From an uncultured Oscillospiraceae bacterium (lineage in GTDB: Bacteria; Bacillota; Clostridia; Oscillospirales; Oscillospiraceae): a stretch of 29,330 nucleotides of DNA. Below are positions 18,706-25,230 of the stretch, in pieces. Position numbers and translations under genes: made by a program. The notes under the pieces are model-generated. The model was given only the letters and a program-made list of their open reading frames with translations, was not told the origin of the DNA and did no database searches. The stretch lies in contig CAKTPQ010000021.1 of the NCBI GenBank assembly GCA_934591745.1, positions 1 to 29,330 on the forward strand, given 5' to 3'. Position 1 is the first letter of the stretch. Each line of letters starts with the position of its first letter.

Positions 18706-21300
18706 GTGAAACGGATATGTGCTTTTTGGATAGCCTCCATTCTTTGTTTGTCTGTCATCACGATTTCCTATGCCGCTGCACCTTCGTTTGCTGCTACAAA
18801 ATGGTGTGCGCCTCCGACTGGCTTTGGTGGTGGTTCTCGCGTTATTCCAACGGATACCATTGTTTCGTATTCTAATTTGCGCGATTACCGCACGGCTGTC
18901 AATAAGTGGCTGTCGGAGGGGCAATATTCTGGTTTTCATGGAACGGCATCCCTTACATATACCGGTTCTTTTTACTTCATTCAGCTTGTGCAGGATGGTA
19001 ATGTTTACTGGTTGTGCAATGGTAGCGGTGGCCGTTATCGTACAGAAGTAGAATCTTCTACTGATGATTCTGCGACTACCACCGTTCCGTCTACTACTCC
19101 ACCGTCCGCATCTAAAGATGAGGGCACTGAACGCGATTCTACCTATATCTCTGACCCTACTTCACCAACAGACGCAACCAGTGAATTGAGCGCTCTTAAT
19201 AAGCTGGTCAGAATGGTTTATACGGAAATCAAGTCGATTCATGGCCTTTGGCGTGTCAATATCAATATGTACAATATTCAGGTCAAGCTGCGCCGCCTCA
19301 TGTGGGATGTCATTGATGGTATCAATAATGTAACAGACGGTGTCTATGAGCAGGTTGATTTGCTGACCGGCTATCTTCCTCGCCTTGATGATATTTATAA
19401 CCGTCTATTCAATATCCAGTCTGCATCTTGGGCATCTGTCGATGTCGAAAACCGCATTTATTCCGGCGTGGCTGGCCTTGGCTCCCTCCTGGATACCCTC
19501 GTTACCAACAGTACCGGCACTAATTCCCGCCTGGACAAGCTCGTTACCAACGGCACTGGCCTTGCTACTCGTCTGGACACTCTCATCACCAACAGCGCCG
19601 GCCTTGGCTCCCGTCTGGATACCCTCATCACCAGCAGCACCGGTATCGACTCCCGTTTGGACAGCATCATCAATAATGGTGCGGTGCAGGTTGACACCAG
19701 CTCCATTGATGCCCGGCTGGACAAGCTCATCAGTATGTACAGTAAGGTCAACAGTGTCGTTCTGGATACTGCGTCCCTCTCCGGTAGCCGTATCAATGAT
19801 GCCGTCGGCGGCGAACTGCGTGACGTCATGTTCTGGGGCCAGAGCCGCTATGCAGATATTTATACCTTTGGCTATGCTGACCCGCTGACCTATACCCTCA
19901 ACGGTGTACAGGAGCCTGTCATAGACCGTCCGCTCCGTGGTATGGTGCTTGGTGCGTCCATTCCGTCCAGTATCAATACGTCAAATGATGTCATTCAGGC
20001 TGGTATCTGGAAACGGTCAGACGGCAAGTATATCATTTCAGATACCTACAATGCTGCTACTGGCGAGTATGTGCAGCGCGTTCGCTCTACTGCGTATGAT
20101 GGTACCGAAAAATGGGGGATGGTAGAGAAAACGGATGGTGTGAATTTGTTCTATCATAAGGATAAGGCCTTTGAGAACGTCACCGCCAACAATTATTGCC
20201 AGTCCAGCTGGCAAGAGTTCAAGTATAGGGAGTATGCCAAAGGCTTCAAGGGTTCTGCTAATGAAGCCAGCGCCTACAAAAATAAGTTTACCGTCTTGAA
20301 CACGTCCGTCCGTTTTGTCGTTGATGCCACCACGTTTCCTACCCTTGAATCTTGGACATCGTATCTATCTCGCATGGCGTCTTTGGGCTACCCTCTCACG
20401 GTTTGGTTTATACCCAGCATAGACCCGGAACTCGGTCTTGACTACTCGGACGGCCCCACCGTTACCATGTTGGATCGTACCGCCATCACCGTGCCGGAGG
20501 GCAACAGCACCATCAGCTCCGCTTGTGTCCGCATCACCGGCAAATACGAGACGTACGACAGTTACACCCAAACGGCGGATATTATTGATGCCATCAACAA
20601 TAAACCGATCTATAACGATTCTGACCTGATCGCCGCTATCACCGGTATGGACAAGCCTACCACTGATCTGACGGAGGTCACGTCCCGGCTCGATCTGATC
20701 CTCGCCGAACTGCAAAGCTCCTCTGGCTCCGCCAGCTGTGAGCACACCTACGCGCAGCACATGGAGCAGGAGGCGGATTGTACCCTCCCCGGCCTGATGA
20801 TCTCCACTTGTTCCAAATGCGGGGACAGCTATTCGGAGATCGTAGACCCGCTGGGTCACGACTGGGTCGTGTCCTCCCATGTGGACGCCGTCACAGACCC
20901 GGATACCGGCGAGGAGACGGCCTCGGCCTACGACGTCTATACCTGCTCCCGCTGCCAGCGTACCTATGAGGATCACACCGGAGACGGTGCACCGGATGAG
21001 GATTACAGCAACACGTCCATTTCCAAGCTGGTCGTGCAGGTGTTTTCCAAGTTGGGCACCTTTGCCGGCAAGCTTATCGGCTTTTTCGTGCATCTGCTGG
21101 ATAAGGCCTTGACCAGCGTGGACAATGTGATCTCTAAATTCAACGACTATACCACGCAGATCAGCGGCTTCGGCGGCAGCTATACAACGTGGCTCACGGG
21201 CTTCTGGGGAATTATCCCGGCACAGCTGCAAGTGGCGCTGACGTTCTCCGTTATCTGCATGGCGCTGGGTGCCGTGGGCAAGAAGCTGCTGTTTTCGTAA
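18706..21300 (+). CDS. Large pIII-like adsorption/minor coat protein
   Basis: An 864-aa protein if GTG 18706 is used (GGGAGG ten bases upstream; a signal peptide follows directly). A cleavable signal of about 23 residues ends ISYAAA. Then come a Thr/Ser-rich region, four exact-length 14-aa repeats of the form LDxLITNSxGxxSR (19489-19656), a large middle domain, a Cys/His module with paired CxxC motifs (CSKCG and CSRCQ, 20739-20975) resembling a zinc ribbon, and a C-terminal hydrophobic anchor ending GKKLLFS. Signal plus C-terminal anchor, size and position before pVI- and pI-like genes match filamentous-phage pIII, which binds the host and releases the virion. The 5' part is AT-rich. The TAA stop is part of repeat C. 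Confidence 0.78.
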   Translation: MKRICAFWIASILCLSVITISYAAAPSFAATKWCAPPTGFGGGSRVIPTDTIVSYSNLRDYRTAVNKWLSEGQYSGFHGTASLTYTGSFYFIQLVQDGNVYWLCNGSGGRYRTEVESSTDDSATTTVPSTTPPSASKDEGTERDSTYISDPTSPTDATSELSALNKLVRMVYTEIKSIHGLWRVNINMYNIQVKLRRLMWDVIDGINNVTDGVYEQVDLLTGYLPRLDDIYNRLFNIQSASWASVDVENRIYSGVAGLGSLLDTLVTNSTGTNSRLDKLVTNGTGLATRLDTLITNSAGLGSRLDTLITSSTGIDSRLDSIINNGAVQVDTSSIDARLDKLISMYSKVNSVVLDTASLSGSRINDAVGGELRDVMFWGQSRYADIYTFGYADPLTYTLNGVQEPVIDRPLRGMVLGASIPSSINTSNDVIQAGIWKRSDGKYIISDTYNAATGEYVQRVRSTAYDGTEKWGMVEKTDGVNLFYHKDKAFENVTANNYCQSSWQEFKYREYAKGFKGSANEASAYKNKFTVLNTSVRFVVDATTFPTLESWTSYLSRMASLGYPLTVWFIPSIDPELGLDYSDGPTVTMLDRTAITVPEGNSTISSACVRITGKYETYDSYTQTADIIDAINNKPIYNDSDLIAAITGMDKPTTDLTEVTSRLDLILAELQSSSGSASCEHTYAQHMEQEADCTLPGLMISTCSKCGDSYSEIVDPLGHDWVVSSHVDAVTDPDTGEETASAYDVYTCSRCQRTYEDHTGDGAPDEDYSNTSISKLVVQVFSKLGTFAGKLIGFFVHLLDKALTSVDNVISKFNDYTTQISGFGGSYTTWLTGFWGIIPAQLQVALTFSVICMALGAVGKKLLFS
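19489..19656 (+). repeat. Four tandem 42-bp coding repeats
   Basis: Units begin at 19489, 19531, 19573 and 19615, each encoding LD(T/K)L(V/I)T(N/S)..G...R; a degenerate fifth follows at 19657. Each unit is two heptads, suggesting an elongated coiled-coil stalk whose length could vary by copy number. Confidence 0.9.
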
Positions 21301-21360
21301 CACAAACCGGCGCAGCTGCGGCGCCGATCAGATCTTGCAGCAGATCTATCTTGTGTTACA
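21297..21360. repeat. Repeat element C
   Basis: 64 bp; 9-bp ends GTAACACAA/TTGTGTTAC. Two inner hairpins, CGGCGC...GCGCCG and AGATC-TTGCAGCA-GATCT, give a three-way-junction fold. The TAA is the stop of the adsorption-protein gene; the right end runs straight into the next gene's AGGAGG. Confidence 0.87.
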
Positions 21361-21372
21361 GGAGGAGAAATC

Positions 21373-21534
21373 ATGGAGAATAAGCCGTGCAACAAATGTC
21401 TGTGCTGTTTACATCTTCCGGACTGTGTTGACTTCTGGGAGATCAACGGTATACCTGCGCCTGACTACGGCTGCAATGAATTTGAGTACGTCGGTTTTTG
21501 CGGGATGATCTACCGATTGCTGGAGGTACTGTAA
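21373..21534 (+). CDS. 53-aa cysteine-rich protein
   Basis: A 53-aa soluble peptide with seven cysteines (positions 6, 9, 11, 12, 18, 34 and 43), beginning MENKPCNKCLCCLHLPDC, likely to bind zinc or form disulfides. AGGAGG lies about eight bases before the ATG. Its stop overlaps the next start (TAATG). No family recognised. It is encoded between pIII- and pVI-like genes, so a role in assembly or gene control of the structural block is possible. Confidence 0.68.
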   Translation: MENKPCNKCLCCLHLPDCVDFWEINGIPAPDYGCNEFEYVGFCGMIYRLLEVL

Positions 21535-21821
21535 TGTCAATTCTGCTTGAGCCGCTGCGGGCGCTGCTGAATATGGTCACCAGCCTGATCAACGGCCTGA
21601 TCGTCGGCTCTCTGCATTTCATCCTCAACCTGCTGGACGGCCTGGATGATGTGGACAGCCTACTGGATCACACGGTAGATTCCGTGTCCGGCTTCTTCAC
21701 GGCCTTTGTTGACCTGGGCGGCAGCTTGTTCCCGTTCATCCCTGCCGAGTGGACGGCCATCATAGAGGCGGCGCTGATCATCCTGGTCATCGGCGTCATC
21801 ATTAAAAGGAGGGTGTTCTGA
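21534..21821 (+). CDS. pVI-like minor coat membrane protein
   Basis: A 95-aa protein with an amphipathic/hydrophobic N-terminal helix (residues 1-35), a middle part with several Asp residues and a C-terminal membrane helix (AALIILVIGVII) closed by KRRVF. Size, hydrophobicity and position after the pIII-like gene resemble pVI of Ff phages, the partner of pIII at the virion end. Start and stop codons are shared with the neighbours (TAATG, TGATG), showing tight translational coupling. The assignment rests on synteny. Confidence 0.6.
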   Translation: MSILLEPLRALLNMVTSLINGLIVGSLHFILNLLDGLDDVDSLLDHTVDSVSGFFTAFVDLGGSLFPFIPAEWTAIIEAALIILVIGVIIKRRVF

Positions 21822-21976
21822 TGGAAGGTCTTGGTCAAGTCCTGGTCGCTTGTCTGGAGCTTCTTCAAATCGAATTCAGCATTGACGGCTTCACGTTCTC
21901 CCTCTGGCAGATCTTCCTCTGGCTCATTGTGGCCGGTGCGGTGGTCTATCTCATCTGTAAATGGAGTGACAGCTAA
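21821..21976 (+). CDS. 51-aa single-helix membrane protein
   Basis: A 51-aa protein with an N-terminal amphipathic part, the segment SIDGFTFSLWQIFLW and a membrane helix (LIVAGAVVYLICK). AAAGGAGGG lies upstream of the ATG, which overlaps the previous stop. It resembles small membrane proteins often found beside Zot genes in Firmicute inovirus-like elements; function unknown, probably structural. Confidence 0.62.
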   Translation: MEGLGQVLVACLELLQIEFSIDGFTFSLWQIFLWLIVAGAVVYLICKWSDS

Positions 21977-22407
21977 TGCAGTATATAAAACTACTATGCA
22001 GCGTCCTGGCACTGTGTCTTATTCTGACGGTAAACGCTTATGCGGCAACGGTTAGCGATGATTCCCCGACCGCAGATATTCCGGAGGATGTCCCGGACTG
22101 GGCATTGAAACCGGCGTTGGAGCCGGACGAGGAACCAGCGGACGAGACGGACGCCAGCACAGCGGATGATCCTGCATCAGAGCGGGGCTATACCACGATC
22201 TACAATGCGGACGGTACGATCCGCTATACGGATGATCCGGAGCTGCTGGCCGATCCGTCTCTGTTCGCGGCTGCCGATGCGGCAGACAACGGCCTGTTCC
22301 TCTCCAAGTCCTTTGACGAGTATACCGTCACCGAGGGCTTTCTGCTGCTGTTCCTGATCCTGGGCTTCTGCTGGGCCTTATGGAAGATCATCAAGGGGGT
22401 GTTTTAA
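21976..22407 (+). CDS. 143-aa secreted/anchored acidic protein
   Basis: A signal peptide (KLLCSVLALCLILTVNAYAA) is followed by an Asp/Glu/Pro-rich outside region of about 85 residues and a C-terminal membrane helix (GFLLLFLILGFCWALWK). Start and stop overlap neighbours. A signal-plus-anchor design suggests a minor virion protein or an accessory factor for pIII at the cell surface. No family recognised. Confidence 0.62.
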   Translation: MQYIKLLCSVLALCLILTVNAYAATVSDDSPTADIPEDVPDWALKPALEPDEEPADETDASTADDPASERGYTTIYNADGTIRYTDDPELLADPSLFAAADAADNGLFLSKSFDEYTVTEGFLLLFLILGFCWALWKIIKGVF

Positions 22408-22586
22408 TGGCAACGATCATCGCTGAGTTCTTTCAGATCATTGGCGCGGACGCAGTCCCGCCCACCAATATGGCCGAGCTGATCCCGTATCTGCTGACGG
22501 TGTTTATCGGTGTGGTGCTGGTGGTCTGCGTGTTCAGGCTGGTGGCTGCCATCGCTGCCGCGCTGGTCAACTGGCGGAGGTTCTGA
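22407..22586 (+). CDS. 59-aa membrane protein upstream of Zot
   Basis: A 59-aa protein: N-terminal MATIIAEFFQIIGADAV, one membrane helix (LIPYLLTVFIGVVLVVCVF) and a basic end NWRRF. The layout is again coat-like. Start and stop overlap both neighbours (TAATG and TGATG). Function unknown; a structural or assembly role is inferred from its position. Confidence 0.6.
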   Translation: MATIIAEFFQIIGADAVPPTNMAELIPYLLTVFIGVVLVVCVFRLVAAIAAALVNWRRF

Positions 22587-23488
22587 TGGCGTTTATCATC
22601 ATAGTCATTATCGCGCTGTGTCTTTTCTCCTTTCCCACGCTGCGCTGTGCCGTGTTCCATCCCATCAAGCTGGTGCGCTACGGTGTGGTCGATCTCTACC
22701 AGTACATCAAGTACCAGCGCTGGAACGAGTGCAGCACCGGCGAGTTGATCGCCTATGTGGGTCTGTTCGGCAAGGGCAAGACCCTTTCCGCCGTCCATAA
22801 GGTTGTATCCATGTATGAGCAGTATGACGGCAAAGCTGTCTGGGATAAAGACCGCCAGATGTGGGTGGAGCAGCGGATCAAGGTACTGTCCAACGTGGCC
22901 CTGTCCATCCCCTATGATGACTTCGTCTCCCTCCAACAGGTAGTTTACTGCGCGGAGAAGAACGGTCAGTACGATAAGGAGCATGACACCCTCACCGTCA
23001 CGCTGGTGCTGGGAGATGAGTTCAGCGTCCAGATGAACAGCCGGAACTTCAAGAGCAACATTGATCCGCTATTCCTCAACACCCTGCTGACCTGCCGCCA
23101 CTATCACATCTCCATGTTCTATACCGCCCAGCGCTTCGGCCATGTGGACGCGCTGCTCCGGCAGGTAACAAGCTGCGTGGTGGACTGTAACAAGCTATGG
23201 CGATTCCAGCGGCAAAACCTCTATGATGCCTGGGAGATGGAAAACGCCACCAATGCCCGGCTGCTGACGCCGATAGCCCGCCGCTGCTGGTTCGTGACCA
23301 ACAAGGACTACAACGCCTATAATACGCTGGCCTGTGTGGGCAATCTGCAAAAGTCCTTCAAGGAGGGCGATATGCTGTCTGAGGAAGAAATCTTGTCTCT
23401 GCGCCGGAACGACCAGCAGGCCAATATGGACGGTGTGGTCAAGCCCTCCCGTGCATGGAGGAGAAACCAGAAGAAATTGAGAAAGTAG
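22586..23488 (+). CDS. Zot/pI-type phage assembly ATPase
   Basis: A 300-aa ATPase that drives extrusion of the filamentous particle through the membrane. Walker A GLFGKGKT at residues 59-66 and Walker B TLVLGDEF ending D144-E145 are clear, followed by a region with the CRHYHISMFYTAQRFGHVD and RQVTSCVVD segments typical of the Zot family. A membrane helix is at the N-terminus (residues 2-20) rather than in the usual central/C-terminal place of Gram-negative pI, so most of the protein would be cytoplasmic. It closes the overlapping structural operon. Confidence 0.88.
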   Translation: MAFIIIVIIALCLFSFPTLRCAVFHPIKLVRYGVVDLYQYIKYQRWNECSTGELIAYVGLFGKGKTLSAVHKVVSMYEQYDGKAVWDKDRQMWVEQRIKVLSNVALSIPYDDFVSLQQVVYCAEKNGQYDKEHDTLTVTLVLGDEFSVQMNSRNFKSNIDPLFLNTLLTCRHYHISMFYTAQRFGHVDALLRQVTSCVVDCNKLWRFQRQNLYDAWEMENATNARLLTPIARRCWFVTNKDYNAYNTLACVGNLQKSFKEGDMLSEEEILSLRRNDQQANMDGVVKPSRAWRRNQKKLRK

Positions 23489-23492
23489 TGCT

Positions 23493-23708
23493 GTGAATGT
23501 AAACCCGAAGAAGCGCACGGTGAGCATCAACCTCCGTGTGACGCCGGAGGAAAAAGCGGCCTTAAAAAAGCTGGCTGCGTCCGAAGGGTTGACGCTCACC
23601 CGGTTTTTAATCAAGCCGTGTAACACAACATCGGCTCGCTGCGGCTTCGATCGCAGCCGGCAGCAGCTGGAGGATGTGTTACAGAAGGGCCCCGCGCCAA
23701 GGCTTTAG
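23493..23708 (+). CDS. RHH-type protein with repeat-derived C-terminus
   Basis: GTG opens a 71-aa frame. Residues 8-43 (RTVSINLRVTPEEKAALKKL then LTLTRFLIK) look like a ribbon-helix-helix DNA-binding domain. From residue 43 the frame reads through the whole of repeat D and the following hairpin, so the last ~28 residues come from non-coding-type DNA. This suggests that the element landed in the gene's 3' end. It begins five bases after the Zot stop. Confidence 0.5.
   Translation: MNVNPKKRTVSINLRVTPEEKAALKKLAASEGLTLTRFLIKPCNTTSARCGFDRSRQQLEDVLQKGPAPRL
23619..23683. repeat. Repeat element D
   Basis: 65 bp with perfect 9-bp ends TGTAACACA/TGTGTTACA and an inner GCTGCG...CGCAGC hairpin. Unlike A-C it lies inside a reading frame, in a phase where TAA is not a stop. 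Confidence 0.87.
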
Positions 23709-23721
23709 CCGCGCGGGGCCC
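23687..23721. terminator. Strong hairpin between RHH gene and IS30 transposase
   Basis: An 11-bp stem GGGCCCCGCGC/GCGCGGGGCCC with an inner GGC-TTTA-GCC hairpin separates convergent genes. There is no T run on either side, so terminator function is likely but not certain. Confidence 0.55.
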
Positions 23722-23725
23722 TCGC

Positions 23726-24724
23726 CTATGCTGCGGCTTCTATGGGAGACTTCCAGCCTAAGATCCTGCGTGGGTAATGGTTCATCCAGTCTTGCACCCG
23801 CCGCACGTCTGCCGGGGATACCTGGTCGAAGTTCGTTCCCTTTGGGAAGAAACGACGGATCATCCGGTTATGATTCTCTACGCTGCCTTTTTCCCACGCC
23901 GAATAGCTGTGACAATAGTAGATGTCAAAGCGATTTCCTTTACAGCGGCAAGAACGTCTCAGTTTGTCGTATTCCATGAACTCGCTGCCGTTGTCGGTGG
24001 TGATCGACCGGAACTTCTGCCGGAATCCCGGCGTTTTCCGCTCCAGCCGGTCTATGGCCCGCCGCACCGTCTCTGCTCTCCGATCTGGCAGTTTGACGAT
24101 GATCTCTTGACGGCTCCGGCGCTCTGTCAGGGTAAGCAGCACACTTCTTCCGCCCTGTCCGCTGACCACTAAATCCATCTCCCAGTGTCCGTATTCCTCG
24201 CGCCGGTCAATATGCCCCGGTCTGATCTCGATGCTGGGAAGCTTCGGATGGGCTACCCGGCGCTCCTCGTCCTCCTTTTTCTCGGGCCGCTTTTTCCATT
24301 TTTCCCACAGGTGCCGGTTGCCCAGCTCATAGAACACATTCTTGTCGATGTAGCTGTACAGGGTGCTGACGCAGATAGAAGTAGCAAACCGGTATCGCCG
24401 TGCCGCCGCCAGAGCAGCCGCAGGTGAATACCGGTCTACGATGATCTTGTGCTCGATGTAGGCCGCAAAGGCATGGTCGTTCCCGATTTTCAGCGGTCTG
24501 CCCTTGGCGGTCTGGTTGTAGTCGTGCTTCTGCTGGCCGCGCTCCGCCGAGTACCGCAGCTTGTCATAGTAGCCGTAGTCGTGGAGATACTGCCCGCGTT
24601 TGATCTCGTTGTAGATTGTCTGACGGCAGCAGCCCAGTTTCTGGGCTATGTAGCTCACCGGCCTTTTCTCATCCAGCAGCGTTTGCAGAATGATCCGTTC
24701 TTCCTTCGTCATATAATGTCCCAT
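23726..24724 (-). CDS. IS30-family DDE transposase
   Basis: A full-length 332-aa transposase. An N-terminal helix-turn-helix (YIAQKLGCCRQTIYNEIKRG, residues 25-44) precedes an RNase-H-like core with acidic residues D183 (EMDLV), D243 (TTDNGSEF) and E282 (GSVENHN), and the IS30 signature RFFPKGTNF. AGGGAGG is five bases before the ATG. Clear IS terminal inverted repeats were not found; instead repeats D and E flank it. DDE transposases are known to serve as integration enzymes in several filamentous phages, so this may be the phage's own integrase rather than a passenger. Confidence 0.93.
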   Translation of the reverse strand: MGHYMTKEERIILQTLLDEKRPVSYIAQKLGCCRQTIYNEIKRGQYLHDYGYYDKLRYSAERGQQKHDYNQTAKGRPLKIGNDHAFAAYIEHKIIVDRYSPAAALAAARRYRFATSICVSTLYSYIDKNVFYELGNRHLWEKWKKRPEKKEDEERRVAHPKLPSIEIRPGHIDRREEYGHWEMDLVVSGQGGRSVLLTLTERRSRQEIIVKLPDRRAETVRRAIDRLERKTPGFRQKFRSITTDNGSEFMEYDKLRRSCRCKGNRFDIYYCHSYSAWEKGSVENHNRMIRRFFPKGTNFDQVSPADVRRVQDWMNHYPRRILGWKSPIEAAA

Positions 24725-24767
24725 GAGAGCCTCCCTTATGTTTCAGGATAGTTCGTGGTTTTCCTAT

Positions 24768-24821
24768 TGTAACACAATTTCAAGATCCTGGCGCCGGTGC
24801 TGCAGCAAGTTCCGTGTTACG
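24768..24821. repeat. Repeat element E
   Basis: 54 bp, TGTAACACA left end, GTGTTACG right end (last base differs). It lies 44 bp upstream of the transposase; read on the minus strand its edge gives TGTTACAAT, an extended -10-like sequence, but no -35 box is seen. Confidence 0.78.
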
Positions 24822-24849
24822 CCGCGCCCCGCGTCTTCATCATTTGAAA

Positions 24850-24988
24850 TTGCGTCAGCATGGCCTGCCGCGCAGGCCATGTTGGTTACTCAACGCAGGG
24901 AAACACCTGTCTGTCAAGACCGCCCGCAAGGGCGCTCTGCATGAAAAAAGCAGCTCCCCGTGAGAGCTGCTTTTTTTGTGGTCTTGAC
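24850..24988. ncRNA. Structured non-coding region (packaging signal or small RNA candidate)
   Basis: No coding frame is convincing from 24822 to 25029. It has a 10-bp hairpin CATGGCCTGC-cgc-GCAGGCCATG (24859-24881), a hairpin CGCCC-GCAA-GGGCG with a GNRA-type loop (24921-24934), a terminator-like hairpin (24944-24977), and an outer 9-bp pair GTCAAGACC/GGTCTTGAC (24913-24921, 24980-24988) enclosing the last two. In the circular phage it joins the region before the first gene. Confidence 0.5.
24944..24977. terminator. Bidirectional intrinsic terminator
   Basis: AAAAAAGCAGCTC / GAGCTGCTTTTTTT, a 13-bp pairing with GC core and T runs on both strands. Confidence 0.88.
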
Positions 24989-25029
24989 TGGCGCGGTGTT
25001 TCTATGCTACATCGCGCAGCGATACCGCT

Positions 25030-25083
25030 TGTAACACAGCCCACCTCCAGCTGCCGGGCATCCGGAGACGCATTTGTGTTACA
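25030..25083. repeat. Repeat element F
   Basis: 54 bp, perfect 9-bp ends TGTAACACA/TGTGTTACA; centre CCTCCAGCTGCCGG shares CCTCCAGCTGC with the reverse complement of element D. It is the last copy before the right attachment repeat. Confidence 0.85.
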
Positions 25084-25133
25084 TCTTAAGTTTGATATTT
25101 TTTGTCATTTGCCTAAATTCTTCTTGACACTCT

Positions 25134-25150
25134 CGCTGAAATTTGCGATT
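25134..25150. other. Right attachment-site candidate (attR core)
   Basis: Exact second copy of the 17-mer at 14765-14781. After it, host sequence resumes with a promoter for the DUF1275 gene. Confidence 0.72.
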
Positions 25151-25165
25151 TGTGCGATTTTGCCC

Positions 25166-25193
25166 TTGCCTTTCCCGCGCCGTCTGTTATACT
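25166..25193 (+). promoter_or_regulatory. Promoter of the DUF1275 gene
   Basis: TTGCCT, 16-bp spacer, TATACT; ends 38 bp before the start codon and lies outside the prophage. Confidence 0.6.
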
Positions 25194-25230
25194 GGGAGAC
25201 CGGTGAATCTGTAAGAAAGGCGGCGTTTTT

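Larger units (their letters stand above)
14765..25150 (+). mobile_element. Integrated filamentous phage (inovirus-like prophage), ~10.4 kb
   Basis: Bounded by exact 17-bp direct repeats; one repeat unit plus contents is 10,369 bp. Gene order matches filamentous phages: ssDNA-binding candidate, rolling-circle Rep, small structural membrane proteins including a pVIII-like coat, pIII-like adsorption protein, pVI-like protein and Zot/pI ATPase. It is clearly less GC-rich than the flanking genes, especially at 17900-19100, and has many TAATG/TGATG start-stop overlaps. It lacks a secretin, an integrase of the tyrosine type and any recognisable lysis gene, as expected for a secreted phage of a one-membrane host. 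An IS30 transposase may serve integration. Confidence 0.88.

Noticed and set aside
16730..25083. CRISPR array
   Set aside because: The six repeats are spaced by hundreds to thousands of bases with genes between them, are internally variable and there is no cas gene.
16730..25083. Classical integron with attC sites
   Set aside because: No IntI-type tyrosine recombinase in the window, and the ends TGTAACACA/TGTGTTACA do not fit RYYYAAC/GTTRRRY; only the architecture is similar.
16730..25083. Intrinsic terminators for the six repeats
   Set aside because: None has a T run after the stem on either strand.
14879..25083. Retron or reverse-transcriptase-based system
   Set aside because: No reverse transcriptase motif (such as YADD) is found in any frame of the element.
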